A DNA stretch of 64,000 nucleotides from Mucilaginibacter rubeus (GCF_003286415.2 NZ_CP043450.1:2294001-2358000), one strand, 5' to 3'; shown: positions 8,589-17,776, counted from the first letter of the stretch. Program-made: numbers and translations. Notes: generated from the letters alone by a model not told the origin.

Positions 8589-9764
8589 TCATTTGCCCGT
8601 GTTTGCCGCGAGTACCCGCATTACGTTACCTCCCAATATTTTATCAATATCCTTTTGGGTATAGCCCAGTTTTAGCAACTCCTCGGTTATTTTAGGATAA
8701 TCGGTAACACTATCCAATCCCAGTGGGTAAGATTCGGCACCATCAAAATCTGATCCTATGCCTACGTAGTCAACCCCAATAAGTTTCACTATATAATCAA
8801 TGTGTTTAATCAGCAGGTCAAGTGGCGGCCTTAGTTTGTCCGATTCGGTTTTGTACAAGGCATTTATCTTGATATTGGCCAGATCGACATCATGGTAAAC
8901 TTTTGTCAATGAGTCGAGTTCTGCCTTGTGTTGGCCCAAAAACTTAAGCACTTTTGGTGTATAGGTGCTATCAACAAAACCACTATAAAAATTAATGCAT
9001 ACCACGCCGCCATTTTTTGCCAGCGCTTTCAGTTGATCATCTTTTAAATTACGGCGGTTAGGGTCAATGCTATAGGCACAACTATGTGAGGCTATAACAG
9101 GTTTTGATGTAGTTGCCAGCACATCATAAAAAGTGCGTTCACCAACATGTGATACATCAACCATAACGCCAAGATCATTCAGGTGCTTTACTATTTGCTT
9201 GCCATAATCTGTTAGACCTAAATGTGTCAGGCTGTCTTTTTTAGTGACCTCGTCGCGTGCCGAAGTTGCCCATGAAGTACTGTTGTTCCATGTTAGTGTA
9301 AGGTAGCGCATGCCACGCTTTGCCAGGCTGTCAATGTAATCTATCCTGTCCTCAATCATATGACCACCCTCAACGCCTATCAACGCAGCCAACTTTTTCG
9401 CAGCGACTGCTTTCTTCAGTTCAGTTGTGTTACGAACAAGGGCTATTTTATCGGGGTTGCGTTTGATGAGCGCGTATAATGAGTCAATTTCCCGGTTGGC
9501 AAAAGCAAACGCCGTTCCCTTGCCATAACTTTCGCCGCACCAGATGGAAAAAATCTGCGCATCGAGGCCTCCTTCTTTAGCGCGAACCAAATCAAAATTT
9601 CCTTCGCTTTGTCGTTTACCCAAATCAGCCCCAGTTATCAGTTCGTTTGAAATAACATCATTATGCGTGTCAATTAAAATAGCCTTTTGATGTATTTGCT
9701 GAGCATTTTGGGCTGATAATCTCAACGCCAGTAGTAAAGGGAAAATTAAGAGCGACTTTCTCAT
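8589..9764 (-). CDS. Membrane-type dipeptidase, peptidase family M19
   Basis: A 391-residue zinc dipeptidase of the renal dipeptidase family, which cleaves dipeptides (in some cases with a D-residue at the C-terminal position). A signal peptide spans residues 1-19 (ending RLSAQ), so it is exported, probably to the periplasm. Metal-site motifs are visible in order: DTHND, the bridging glutamate in GVEGGHMIED, DVSHVGERT, ASHSCAYSI and the distal GIGSDFDGAE. Length and motif order match the family. The neighbouring aldo/keto reductase ends 27 bases upstream on the same strand, so these may share a transcript, though no functional link is evident. Confidence 0.93.
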   Translation of the reverse strand: MRKSLLIFPLLLALRLSAQNAQQIHQKAILIDTHNDVISNELITGADLGKRQSEGNFDLVRAKEGGLDAQIFSIWCGESYGKGTAFAFANREIDSLYALIKRNPDKIALVRNTTELKKAVAAKKLAALIGVEGGHMIEDRIDYIDSLAKRGMRYLTLTWNNSTSWATSARDEVTKKDSLTHLGLTDYGKQIVKHLNDLGVMVDVSHVGERTFYDVLATTSKPVIASHSCAYSIDPNRRNLKDDQLKALAKNGGVVCINFYSGFVDSTYTPKVLKFLGQHKAELDSLTKVYHDVDLANIKINALYKTESDKLRPPLDLLIKHIDYIVKLIGVDYVGIGSDFDGAESYPLGLDSVTDYPKITEELLKLGYTQKDIDKILGGNVMRVLAANTGK

Positions 9765-9791
9765 TTAGGAAGATAGAAAAATAATCTTGTT

Positions 9792-10787
9792 TTATCCGAT
9801 AATTACCAGGTCACTCAACTGATTATTGATGAATTCCATTTCCTCGCCATTAATATGAATGTTGATGGCCTTTGCATTTTGAACAGATTGCTCGGCATTG
9901 CGCGCTCCAACCAGGGCCACGGTTATACCCGGATGGTTGATTGTCCAGCGAATTACCAATTGCCCAAGCGTAGCGCCTTTTTCATCGGCTAAGGGTTTTA
10001 TTTTGGCGAGGAAAGCATTGGTACTTTCGATGTTCTGATCCTTGAAATATTTAACGCCTGCACGATGATCACCTTCGCCGAAATTTTGGCCCGCCTTCAT
10101 TTTACCGGTCAGCAAACCGCGCTCAAGCGAGCTGTAAGCCAAAATAGCTTTCCTGCTCTCGATACAATAAGGGATCAACTCATCCTCAATATCGCGGTTA
10201 ACCATGCTGAACGGAACCTGGTTTGCAGCCAGTTTAATACTCTTTGCTGCAGTTTGCATTTGGCTTACATCATAATTGCAAACACCGGCTTCGCGAATCT
10301 TACCCTGTTCTTTCAAACGTAAAATTGCTTCCATGGTTTCCTCGATAGGAGTGGTTTTGTCCGACCAATAGATCTGGTACAAGTCGATATAATCGGTGCC
10401 AAGACGTTTTAGGCTACTTTCGCACTCGGCAATAATGCTGTCTTTACCAGCGTATCGATAAACATCGATGTCCTTACCGTTATTATCCTTGCTTTTAAAA
10501 AAGAATTCGCCTTTGGCAAGGTCCCAGCGCAAGCCGTATTTAGTAAGTATCTGCACTTTATCGCGAGGGAAATCTTTGATGGCTTTGCCAACAAGTTCTT
10601 CGCTTTTGCCCTGTCCGTAAACGGGGGCTGTATCAATTGAAGTTATTCCGTGATCATAAGCAGCGCGCATAGCATCAATAGCTTCCTGGTCGTCATTGCC
10701 GCCCCACATCCAGCCTCCTGCTGCCCATGCACCAAAGGTTATTGCCGATACGCTTAGTTTACTTTCACCTAATTTTCTGTATTCCAT
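9792..10787 (-). CDS. Aldo/keto reductase
   Basis: A 331-residue NADPH-dependent oxidoreductase of the aldo/keto reductase superfamily. The catalytic tetrad is recognisable: Asp and Tyr in SIDTAPVYGQGKSEE, Lys in ILTKYGL, and a late residue in YQIYWSD, where most family members have a His (QxH) and this one has YW. The phosphate-binding region ALVGARNAEQ lies near the C-terminus. The pattern GESKLSVSAITFGAWAAGG is typical of the general-stress/YhdN-like branch. The substrate cannot be told from sequence. A palindromic site lies 64 bases upstream, between this gene and the divergent vWA gene. Confidence 0.9.
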   Translation of the reverse strand: MEYRKLGESKLSVSAITFGAWAAGGWMWGGNDDQEAIDAMRAAYDHGITSIDTAPVYGQGKSEELVGKAIKDFPRDKVQILTKYGLRWDLAKGEFFFKSKDNNGKDIDVYRYAGKDSIIAECESSLKRLGTDYIDLYQIYWSDKTTPIEETMEAILRLKEQGKIREAGVCNYDVSQMQTAAKSIKLAANQVPFSMVNRDIEDELIPYCIESRKAILAYSSLERGLLTGKMKAGQNFGEGDHRAGVKYFKDQNIESTNAFLAKIKPLADEKGATLGQLVIRWTINHPGITVALVGARNAEQSVQNAKAINIHINGEEMEFINNQLSDLVIIG

Positions 10788-10851
10788 TTTTAAGAGTAGA
10801 TTGTTGTTGTACGCACCAAATATATTTATTTAAACATTATTTGAAAGTGCT

Positions 10852-10888
10852 ATCGTTTATCGATAATAATGTTATCGCTTTAAACGAT
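10852..10888. promoter_or_regulatory. Palindromic operator-like site in a divergent promoter region
   Basis: The arms 10852-10866 (ATCGTTTATCGATAA) and 10872-10888 (TTATCGCTTTAAACGAT) are inverted copies apart from a two-base bulge and one mismatch, around a 5-base centre. The site lies between the divergent aldo/keto reductase and vWA genes, where a repressor could control either. No regulator gene is adjacent. Confidence 0.45.
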
Positions 10889-10992
10889 TACTATTAATAG
10901 AAATATCTCGCAGTTTAAATGAAATCACCATAGCTGCATATTTAAAAAATTAATTACCACATTTGTAAATAGCACAACCACCTATATAAAAT

Positions 10993-13041
10993 ATGTATTT
11001 TTTATATCCTGCTTTTTTATTCGCGTTATTGAGCCTCGCTATACCGGTTGTGATCCACCTGTTCAACTTTCGTAAGTACAAAAAGGTATACTTCAGCAAT
11101 GTGCAGTTTTTAAAGGAGGTACAGGAGCAGCAGGCTTCGCGTCGCAACTTAAAAGAGCGGTTGATCCTGGCTTCGCGTTTACTTGCTTTGCTGTTCCTGA
11201 TCCTGGCATTTGCCCGCCCTTATATTCCCGGCGCTCAGAGCGTTAATACAGGTAAACAACAGGTGATCAGTATATTTGTAGATAATTCATACTCCATGCA
11301 AACGCTTAACCGCGAGGGTTCATTGCTTGATGAAGCTAAACGGAGAGCTAAGGAGATAGCTTCCGCTTATAATATTAATGATCGGTTCCAGCTGCTTACA
11401 CAGGATTTTGAAGGTAAACATCAACGTTTGCTGAGCCGTGATGAATTCAATGATGCTGTAGACGCGGTAAAGGTTAGTCCGCAGAGCCGGAATCTGCAGC
11501 AGGTGGTCAGCAGGCAGGAAAACTTGTTGGAAAATCAACCGGACGGGGTAAAATCAATCTTTATCATTTCTGATTTCCAGAAAAATAAAAATGATAAATC
11601 TGTAAAAATTGATAGTAACATCTCAGTTAATCTGGTTCAGCTTAAAGCGGGAAATTTGCCTAATGTGGCTGTAGATTCAGCCTGGTTACTAAGTGCGGTA
11701 CATCGCCCGGGCGAAAATGAGAAACTTGTTGTACGCCTGCATAACTATGCTGCTGAAAAAGCCGAAAAGATTCCATTGAAGATCTTGATCAATGGAGAGC
11801 AGAAAGCGCTTGGTAGCTTTAGTATAAACGCGCACGAAGTTCAAAACGATACTTTATCATTTTCGGGTTTAAAAGCAGGATGGCAACGCTGCGAAATCCA
11901 ATTGCAGGATAACCCGGTTACGTTTGACAACCAGTTTTATTTCAGTTTTAATGTAAAGCAGCAAATGCCTGTTTTAGTGATAGACGGCGGTACGCCAAAT
12001 CCCTATCTGAAGGCAGTTTTTGCTTCCGATGCTTTCTTTGCAGCAAACAGGGTAGATGACGGCAACGTTGATTACGCGGCACTTAATACCTATCCCATAG
12101 TTGTTATCAGCGATGTTAAAACGATAGCTACCGGTCTGGCACAACAGTTAAGAACCTATGTGGCAAAAGGAGGTACGCTGGTTGTATTTCCATCGGTCGA
12201 TGCCGATCTTGCCAATTACAAGTCTTTTTTGTTGGCATTAAATGCGGGGTATCCTGAAAAGCTGGTAACCCAGGATGTAAAAGTAGCCTCTATCAACAGG
12301 CAAAGCCAGGTGTTTAAAAACGTATTTGAGAATTTTCCTCAAAACCCGGACCTGCCACTGGTTAAAAAATATTATCGGCTGAGTAAAAGCGGCACTAAAC
12401 AGGAAAGCTTGATGAACCTGGCTACCGGTGAATCATTTTGGACAGGTTACAGCAACGGAAGAGGAAATGTTTACTTATGTGCTGTGCCGCTTGATGAAGA
12501 TTTTAGCAGTTTGCCAAGGCATGCTTTGTTTGTACCGGTGCTTTTTAGGATGGCCTTGTTAAGCGGGCATGATCAGCCTTTGTTTTATACCCTCGGTGCC
12601 GACGAAAATTTTGAAGTGCCGCCAGTCCAAACTACCGAAAAACAATTGCTTAAACTTACTAAAGGCGATCAAAGCATTATTCCTGATGTAAAACAGCAGG
12701 AGGGAAGTACGTTGTTATATGTTTCGGATCAATTAAATGCTCCCGGAATTTATTCGCTCCGGAAACAAGACAGTACGCTGGCCATGCTTGCTTTTAATGA
12801 TAACCGGGCAGAATCTGACATGAGTTATTTTACGGCAGCAGACTTAGAAAAATTACTGCCAAATGCAAAGCCCTTATTAACAGCAGGTAACGGCTCGTTA
12901 AAAAGCGTTGTTGCCGAATCAAATTTTGGCACACAATTATGGAAACTTTGTATAATTTTGGCGTTGATCTTCCTGCTTGCAGAAACATTGTTAATTAGGT
13001 TTTATAATCCTGATAAACAAGGTGTTATTCAAGCGGTGTAG
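10993..13041 (+). CDS. BatA-type N-terminal domain / vWA-like membrane protein
   Basis: A 682-residue membrane protein. Residues 1-80 match the Bacteroides aerotolerance (BatA) N-terminal domain: a first membrane segment (FLFALLSLAIPVVIHLFNF), the basic stretch FRKYKKVYFSNVQFL, and a second segment ending FARPYIPG. A von Willebrand A-like domain follows, with the metal-site start FVDNSYSMQT (DxSxS). A long central beta-rich region of about 350 residues lies before a last membrane helix (about 655-672). BatA-like proteins are linked to MoxR ATPases and stress tolerance, but no MoxR gene is adjacent. It heads a four-gene group with 32-, 7- and 9-base gaps. Confidence 0.88.
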   Translation: MYFLYPAFLFALLSLAIPVVIHLFNFRKYKKVYFSNVQFLKEVQEQQASRRNLKERLILASRLLALLFLILAFARPYIPGAQSVNTGKQQVISIFVDNSYSMQTLNREGSLLDEAKRRAKEIASAYNINDRFQLLTQDFEGKHQRLLSRDEFNDAVDAVKVSPQSRNLQQVVSRQENLLENQPDGVKSIFIISDFQKNKNDKSVKIDSNISVNLVQLKAGNLPNVAVDSAWLLSAVHRPGENEKLVVRLHNYAAEKAEKIPLKILINGEQKALGSFSINAHEVQNDTLSFSGLKAGWQRCEIQLQDNPVTFDNQFYFSFNVKQQMPVLVIDGGTPNPYLKAVFASDAFFAANRVDDGNVDYAALNTYPIVVISDVKTIATGLAQQLRTYVAKGGTLVVFPSVDADLANYKSFLLALNAGYPEKLVTQDVKVASINRQSQVFKNVFENFPQNPDLPLVKKYYRLSKSGTKQESLMNLATGESFWTGYSNGRGNVYLCAVPLDEDFSSLPRHALFVPVLFRMALLSGHDQPLFYTLGADENFEVPPVQTTEKQLLKLTKGDQSIIPDVKQQEGSTLLYVSDQLNAPGIYSLRKQDSTLAMLAFNDNRAESDMSYFTAADLEKLLPNAKPLLTAGNGSLKSVVAESNFGTQLWKLCIILALIFLLAETLLIRFYNPDKQGVIQAV

Positions 13042-13073
13042 TTCGATTCAAATCCACACATAAAGCAGTGCTA

Positions 13074-14324
13074 ATGAATTTGCTTATCAAATCAGCCACT
13101 ATTCTTGATCCCGGATCATCCTTTCATCAACAAGTTGCCGATATTTTAATTGAAAATGGTGTTATCACCAAAATAGCCGAAGATATTGAAGCCGATGCCG
13201 AACTTTTTGATGCCGAAGGCAAATATGTTTCGCCCGGTTTTTTCGACCTTAACTGTAACATAGGCGAGCTGGGCCTTGAAACCAAAGAAGACCTCCGCTC
13301 AGGTACGGTTGCTGCCGCTGCCGGTGGCTTTACAGGCATAGCACTGATGCCGAACACCCAGCCCCCGGTGCATTCCAAATCGGAAGTGGAATATCTGCTT
13401 AACCGTTCAAAAGGTAATTTGGTGGATGTTTATCCACTGGGAACCATATCTCAAAAACGAGAAGGAAAAGACCTCGCCGAAATGTACGATATGTATCAAA
13501 GCGGAGCTAAGGCCTTTACTGACGGTAGCCGCCCCGTACAGGATGCTGGTTTAATGGAAAGGGCTTTGTTATATGCGCAAGGCTTTGACGCGCTGGTTTT
13601 TTCTTATCCGGAAGATACCGCTATAGCTGGTAAAGCTAAAGTTAATGAAGGCGAGATCAGCACATTGTTGGGTATGAAGGGGATCCCTTCGCTGGCAGAA
13701 GAACTGATGGTAGCCCGTGATCTTTACCTGGCTGAATATACAGTATCACGCATCCATTTTACTACGATATCAACCGCCCGTTCGGTCGAATTGATTCGCG
13801 AGGCTAAACGTAAAGGTATTGAAGTTACCTGCGATGTTGCCGCGCATCACCTGGTTTTAACTGACGAAGCCCTTTTAGGCTTTGATAGCTTATATAAAGT
13901 AAAACCTCCACTGCGTACTGCCGATGATGTTGCTGCGCTGATAAAAGGCTTAGAAGATGGTACTATAGACGCTATAGTGTCGCAACATACCCCACACGAA
14001 ATTGAATTTAAAGATGTGGAGTTTGAAGTGGCTGAGTATGGCATAGTTGGCCTGCAGACCGCTTTTTCTTTGGCTTTGAAAGCGGGTTTACCTGCCGAGC
14101 TGATAGTTGAAAAACTGTCGATCAATCCCCGTGAAATACTCGGTATAGAAACAGCAGTTATTGCAGAAGGCGAAAAGGCAAATATTATAGTTTTCGACAC
14201 TGACGCCGAATGGGAATATACCGCAGCTAATAACCAATCTAAATCTGCAAATTCGCCTTATATCGGGCAGCAATTAAAAGGCAAAGTATTGTTAACTTAC
14301 AACAATCAACAAATCTTTAAATAA
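13074..14324 (+). CDS. Dihydroorotase homologue lacking zinc ligands (probable pseudo-dihydroorotase)
   Basis: The 416-residue product clearly belongs to the class I dihydroorotase/amidohydrolase family: FDLN-NIGE-GLETKEDLRSG, GFTGIALMPNTQPP, VTCDVAAHHLVLTDEALL, and a C-terminal beta segment. However, the metal ligands are replaced. The HxH of the first strand is N60-C-N62. The HAED-type His is Tyr in SYPED. The second His is Thr in HFTTIST. The catalytic Asp is Q304 in SQHTPH. It should therefore not catalyse carbamoyl-aspartate cyclisation. In Pseudomonas and similar bacteria, inactive dihydroorotases support aspartate transcarbamoylase assembly, a possible role here. The ATG at 13074 is chosen over a GTG at 13068. 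It is often annotated pyrC. Confidence 0.88.
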   Translation: MNLLIKSATILDPGSSFHQQVADILIENGVITKIAEDIEADAELFDAEGKYVSPGFFDLNCNIGELGLETKEDLRSGTVAAAAGGFTGIALMPNTQPPVHSKSEVEYLLNRSKGNLVDVYPLGTISQKREGKDLAEMYDMYQSGAKAFTDGSRPVQDAGLMERALLYAQGFDALVFSYPEDTAIAGKAKVNEGEISTLLGMKGIPSLAEELMVARDLYLAEYTVSRIHFTTISTARSVELIREAKRKGIEVTCDVAAHHLVLTDEALLGFDSLYKVKPPLRTADDVAALIKGLEDGTIDAIVSQHTPHEIEFKDVEFEVAEYGIVGLQTAFSLALKAGLPAELIVEKLSINPREILGIETAVIAEGEKANIIVFDTDAEWEYTAANNQSKSANSPYIGQQLKGKVLLTYNNQQIFK

Positions 14325-14331
14325 CATACCT

Positions 14332-15000
14332 ATGATCGATCCAAAAATAGAAATCGCCTTTGTAGCAGCGCTCGAGGCCTTTTCAAAATACAACAGCTTT
14401 GATGCAACACAGCTAACCGATGAGTTTGCCGATGTATTTGCATCTGACGAAGATTTTTTATCAAAAGTAGATGAACTTGACGCGGTTTTTGACGAGAACC
14501 CTGAAGTAGAGGGATTGCGCGAGATCTTCTTCGATTTGTTGATGATCAACTTCTTTAGTGCCGACGTTAAGAAACTGGAAGAAGATTATCTTGATACGCC
14601 GGAATGGGAGAGTATTGAAGAGGAAACCTTAGACCGTGGTACCGAATTGCTTAACCTGTTACTGTACCTTAACGAATGCGAAGACGAAGAAATTGAACCT
14701 GAACTGGAAGACTACTTAAAAGAGTTTTTATTGGTTGATGAGGATGAATTTCAGGACGAGTATCGTATTTACGAACCGGTTATCGCAAATCAAATCCTGA
14801 TTGAAAGCCCGGTATCTGAGATCAGCAAAGTAGCTGCAACGCTTCCGGAAGATTCGGAACTTGCAGAATTGTTTTACCCAATGATGTGCTTTTTCCAAAA
14901 TATCGATCCATCGGATGAAGAGAAAAAGGAGATTGCCGATAATGCCATCAATAAAGAGTTTGATATGGCAGTTTTAGAAATTTTAGTTAGTTTTCAATAA
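14332..15000 (+). CDS. Highly acidic protein of unknown function
   Basis: A 222-residue protein I do not recognise. About 28% of residues are Asp or Glu and only about 6% Lys or Arg, so it is strongly acidic. It looks all-helical, has no signal peptide or membrane segment, and is rich in Leu and Phe among the acidic residues, compatible with a soluble helical repeat or a protein-binding factor. It starts 7 bases after the pseudo-dihydroorotase stop and ends 9 bases before the next gene, so it almost certainly belongs to the same operon. No function is proposed. Confidence 0.8.
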   Translation: MIDPKIEIAFVAALEAFSKYNSFDATQLTDEFADVFASDEDFLSKVDELDAVFDENPEVEGLREIFFDLLMINFFSADVKKLEEDYLDTPEWESIEEETLDRGTELLNLLLYLNECEDEEIEPELEDYLKEFLLVDEDEFQDEYRIYEPVIANQILIESPVSEISKVAATLPEDSELAELFYPMMCFFQNIDPSDEEKKEIADNAINKEFDMAVLEILVSFQ

Positions 15001-15009
15001 CCCTCTTAA

Positions 15010-15588
15010 ATGAGCGCACAATTAGAAAAGACCATAAAAATACAAGGACTTATCAAGGGATTGATTTTAGGTGCAGTATTGGCTTTGGTAAGTATTATTT
15101 ATTTTTATTTTATGGTAAGTGTAGCATCGGCTGTTGCGATAACAGTTGGCGCCATACTTTTTACATACATAATTCCGATAGCTATTGCTGCTTTGTTTTG
15201 CATCAATCTGAGGAACAAGGTAGGCGGATACTGGACAATGAGGCAAGCCGCTACCGGAATTTTCATTATGTTTTTCATTTCAAACCTGACCATATTTATA
15301 CTACGTGATCAGGTATTTGCAAAAGCTATTGAACCTCAGATGGCTCAAAAAACCAAAACAGCCATGGTTACCGCTTTGAATAAATTGAAAGATAGTGCTA
15401 CAAAACCTGAAGAAAAAAAGGAAGCCGACGCAAAAATAAAGGAAATGGAGAAAAGCTTTGAAGCCGGAAAAGGTATTACTATAGGACAGCAAATTCAGTC
15501 GCTGGGTATAAGCATTATATTTTTGTTTGTTCTATCCATAATTTTTGCGGCGTTCTTTAAGCGGGAGCCTGTCGGACACACGTCCTAA
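15010..15588 (+). CDS. DUF4199 family membrane protein
   Basis: A 192-residue integral membrane protein resembling DUF4199 proteins, a Bacteroidetes family of unknown role. Four hydrophobic segments are visible (about 15-37, 40-63, 77-97 and 158-182). The sequence GGYWTMRQAATGIF is like the conserved GG-x-x-x-x-QG region of the family. A soluble Lys/Glu-rich loop (about 110-155) separates segments three and four. It is the last gene of the vWA / pseudo-dihydroorotase / acidic protein group and is followed at once by a strong terminator. A paralogue lies next downstream. Confidence 0.8.
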   Translation: MSAQLEKTIKIQGLIKGLILGAVLALVSIIYFYFMVSVASAVAITVGAILFTYIIPIAIAALFCINLRNKVGGYWTMRQAATGIFIMFFISNLTIFILRDQVFAKAIEPQMAQKTKTAMVTALNKLKDSATKPEEKKEADAKIKEMEKSFEAGKGITIGQQIQSLGISIIFLFVLSIIFAAFFKREPVGHTS

Positions 15589-15606
15589 GCATGATATTAT
15601 TGTAAA

Positions 15607-15647
15607 ACAAAATAGGCCTTTCAGATTCTGAAAGGCCTATTTTGTTT
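15607..15647 (+). terminator. Intrinsic terminator after first DUF4199 gene
   Basis: A long stem, with ACAAAATAGGCCTTTCAG mirrored by CTGAAAGGCCTATTTTGT around a 4-base loop, closes the four-gene operon. Its core AGGCCTTTCA is shared with the terminator after the second DUF4199 gene. Confidence 0.88.
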
Positions 15648-15736
15648 ATGATCTCACGAGATTTGAAAATAAAGGCATCGGTGATATAAATATTAAATAT
15701 TTGGTTAATTTTAACTAAACACTAAACACTTGTACC

Positions 15737-16303
15737 ATGGAAGTAAAAAAAGCGAGTCCATCGCAACCGGCCCTTAAGTGGGCATTAATTAACCTGATTG
15801 TTTCTATCGTAATTACTTACGCCTTTCAATTTTTAAATGTTGATCAAACTTCATCACTTAAGTATTTAAATTACCTGCCGTTTATCGCCTTTTTACTGTT
15901 AACTCAAAAAGAGTTTAAAGACCAGCTTGGTGGTTATCTCACTTATGGGCAGGGATTTTTATCGGGCTTTTTATATTCTATTTTCACCGGTGTATTTATA
16001 GCTATTTTCACTTATGTGTATTTTACCATTCTAAGCCCGGAAATGATTGATAAGATAATGGATGTTTCGCGGAAGCAAATGGAAGCGAAGGGAACTATGT
16101 CACAAGATCAGATTGATACCGCGATGGGTATAGCAACCAAGTATTTCGCAGTTATTGCTACAGTTAGCGTGGTTTTTGCGTATGCCATCTTTGGTGCAAT
16201 TGTAAGTTTAATTTCGGCTGCTGTATTTAAAAATGAACGTTCTCCTTTTGATACCGCGGTTGATAATTTTGACGCGCCAAAACCATTAGATCCAACGGTA
16301 TAA
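15737..16303 (+). CDS. DUF4199 family membrane protein (second copy)
   Basis: A 188-residue membrane protein of the same DUF4199 type as its upstream neighbour. Four hydrophobic segments are visible (about 16-33, 43-57, 76-100 and 135-162), with the conserved GGYLTYGQGFLSGF stretch between segments two and three and a soluble, Met/Gln-rich loop before segment four. Sequence identity to the first copy is modest, so the duplication is old or the two were assembled separately. It stands alone between two terminators, so it probably has its own promoter in the 90-base gap upstream. Function unknown. Confidence 0.82.
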   Translation: MEVKKASPSQPALKWALINLIVSIVITYAFQFLNVDQTSSLKYLNYLPFIAFLLLTQKEFKDQLGGYLTYGQGFLSGFLYSIFTGVFIAIFTYVYFTILSPEMIDKIMDVSRKQMEAKGTMSQDQIDTAMGIATKYFAVIATVSVVFAYAIFGAIVSLISAAVFKNERSPFDTAVDNFDAPKPLDPTV

Positions 16304-16318
16304 ATCAATAATAAAGTA

Positions 16319-16365
16319 ATTAAAACAAGAAGGCCTTTCATTTTGAAAGGCCTTCTTGTTTTAAT
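16319..16365. terminator. Bidirectional terminator between DUF4199 gene and rseP
   Basis: A near-perfect 22-bp stem (ATTAAAACAAGAAGGCCTTT paired with its complement) around a 3-base loop has A/T tracts on both sides. It can end the plus-strand DUF4199 transcript and the minus-strand rseP transcript. Confidence 0.88.
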
Positions 16366-16420
16366 TACTGGTATTGAAGAGATAACTAATCTCTAACTTC
16401 TAATCACTAATCTCTCGTTT

Positions 16421-17755
16421 CTATTTCTTCATGACCAGCTTTACAATATCGTTGCCAAAAACAAATACCATAAGGCTAACCAATATTACAAAACCTACAA
16501 TTTGTGCACGTTCCAGGAACTTATCGCTTAGTGGCTTGCCTTTTATCATTTCAATGATCAGGAACACCGCATGACCGCCATCAAGCGCCGGGATAGGCAA
16601 GAGGTTCATCAGCGCCAATACCATCGAAAGGAAACCTACCAATGTCCAGAAGTGCCCCCAATCAACAGTACCGCCAAACAGGCTCGCTATCGCTACCGGT
16701 CCGCTTACCGCTTTACCAGGATTAACGTCTCCTTTAAATATTTTACCAATACCTTTGGCATTATCCCTGAAAGTACCCCAGGCTCTTTCTACTCCAATAG
16801 GGAAGGCTTCAAAAAAGCCATACTTAATTGTTTTGATGTCCGGGAAATCGCTTTTTGCACGGTAGAAACCTAATTTACCTTCTGGGGTAACTTGTGCTTT
16901 TAAAGTAACCAGCTCGTGATTGCGCCTTACGCCCAGATCAATTTGCTTGCCTTTGTTACCAGTTAACTGAGTCTGTAACTCGTCCCAAAATACAACAGGA
17001 TGATTATTGGCCATAACAATACTATCACCTTTTTTCAGACCCGCTTTAACAGCGTTGCTGCCCGGCTCTAACGAGTCGACCACAAATTTAGAACGCGGCA
17101 GGCGACTGATAAATCCTTCGATATCATGATCATTCAGATCATTTAAGATAGTGCGGGGGATGCTGATTTGCAAAGTTTGCGTACCACGTTGTATGGTAAA
17201 TACCGTGTTATCCAACAGTACCTGCGGACTTGTAAGGTCATCAAAGCGCTCGAATGGCTTGCCATTTATGGCTACAACCTTATCGCCAATCTGAAGGCCG
17301 ATCTTTTTACCAACCTCGCCAGGTACAATACCATATTTAGCAGCCGAATTTGGGATATAGCTATCGCCAAAACGCATGGTTAATACCCAGAATATTAAAA
17401 TACCCAGTACAACATTTACGGTAACGCCGCCAAGCATAACAATAAGGCGCTGCCAGGCTGGTTTTGAACGAAACTCCCAGGGCTGCGGCGGGCCAGCCAT
17501 TTGCTCGGTATCCATCGACTCATCAATCATACCGGCTATTTTAACGTAGCCGCCTAACGGAAGCCAACCAATACCATATTCAACACCTTTATATGTAAAT
17601 TTAAAAAGGCTCACGTTCCAGGCATCAAAAAACAGGTAGAATTTTTCTACCTTAATGCCAAAAGCTCGTGCCGCCAGGAAATGTCCCAGTTCGTGCAGGA
17701 TGATTAAAATTGAAAGGCCCAGTATAAGCTGGCCCACCATGATCACTATACTCAT
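16421..17755 (-). CDS. rseP: RIP site-2 zinc metalloprotease
   Basis: A 444-residue inner-membrane protease of the RseP/S2P family, which cuts transmembrane segments of anti-sigma factors and remnant signal peptides. The zinc site HELGH is at residues 21-25 in the first membrane helix, and the third ligand region NLLPIPALDGG lies near residue 385. Between them are a second helix (about 100-125) and two PDZ-like domains (about 135-300; one contains IGDKVVAINGKPF, the other KKGDSIVMANNHPV). It lies 21 bases after dxr on the same strand; the pairing of dxr and rseP is also common in other bacteria. Confidence 0.95.
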   Translation of the reverse strand: MSIVIMVGQLILGLSILIILHELGHFLAARAFGIKVEKFYLFFDAWNVSLFKFTYKGVEYGIGWLPLGGYVKIAGMIDESMDTEQMAGPPQPWEFRSKPAWQRLIVMLGGVTVNVVLGILIFWVLTMRFGDSYIPNSAAKYGIVPGEVGKKIGLQIGDKVVAINGKPFERFDDLTSPQVLLDNTVFTIQRGTQTLQISIPRTILNDLNDHDIEGFISRLPRSKFVVDSLEPGSNAVKAGLKKGDSIVMANNHPVVFWDELQTQLTGNKGKQIDLGVRRNHELVTLKAQVTPEGKLGFYRAKSDFPDIKTIKYGFFEAFPIGVERAWGTFRDNAKGIGKIFKGDVNPGKAVSGPVAIASLFGGTVDWGHFWTLVGFLSMVLALMNLLPIPALDGGHAVFLIIEMIKGKPLSDKFLERAQIVGFVILVSLMVFVFGNDIVKLVMKK

Positions 17756-17776
17756 TATCTATTTCTATGTGTAATA

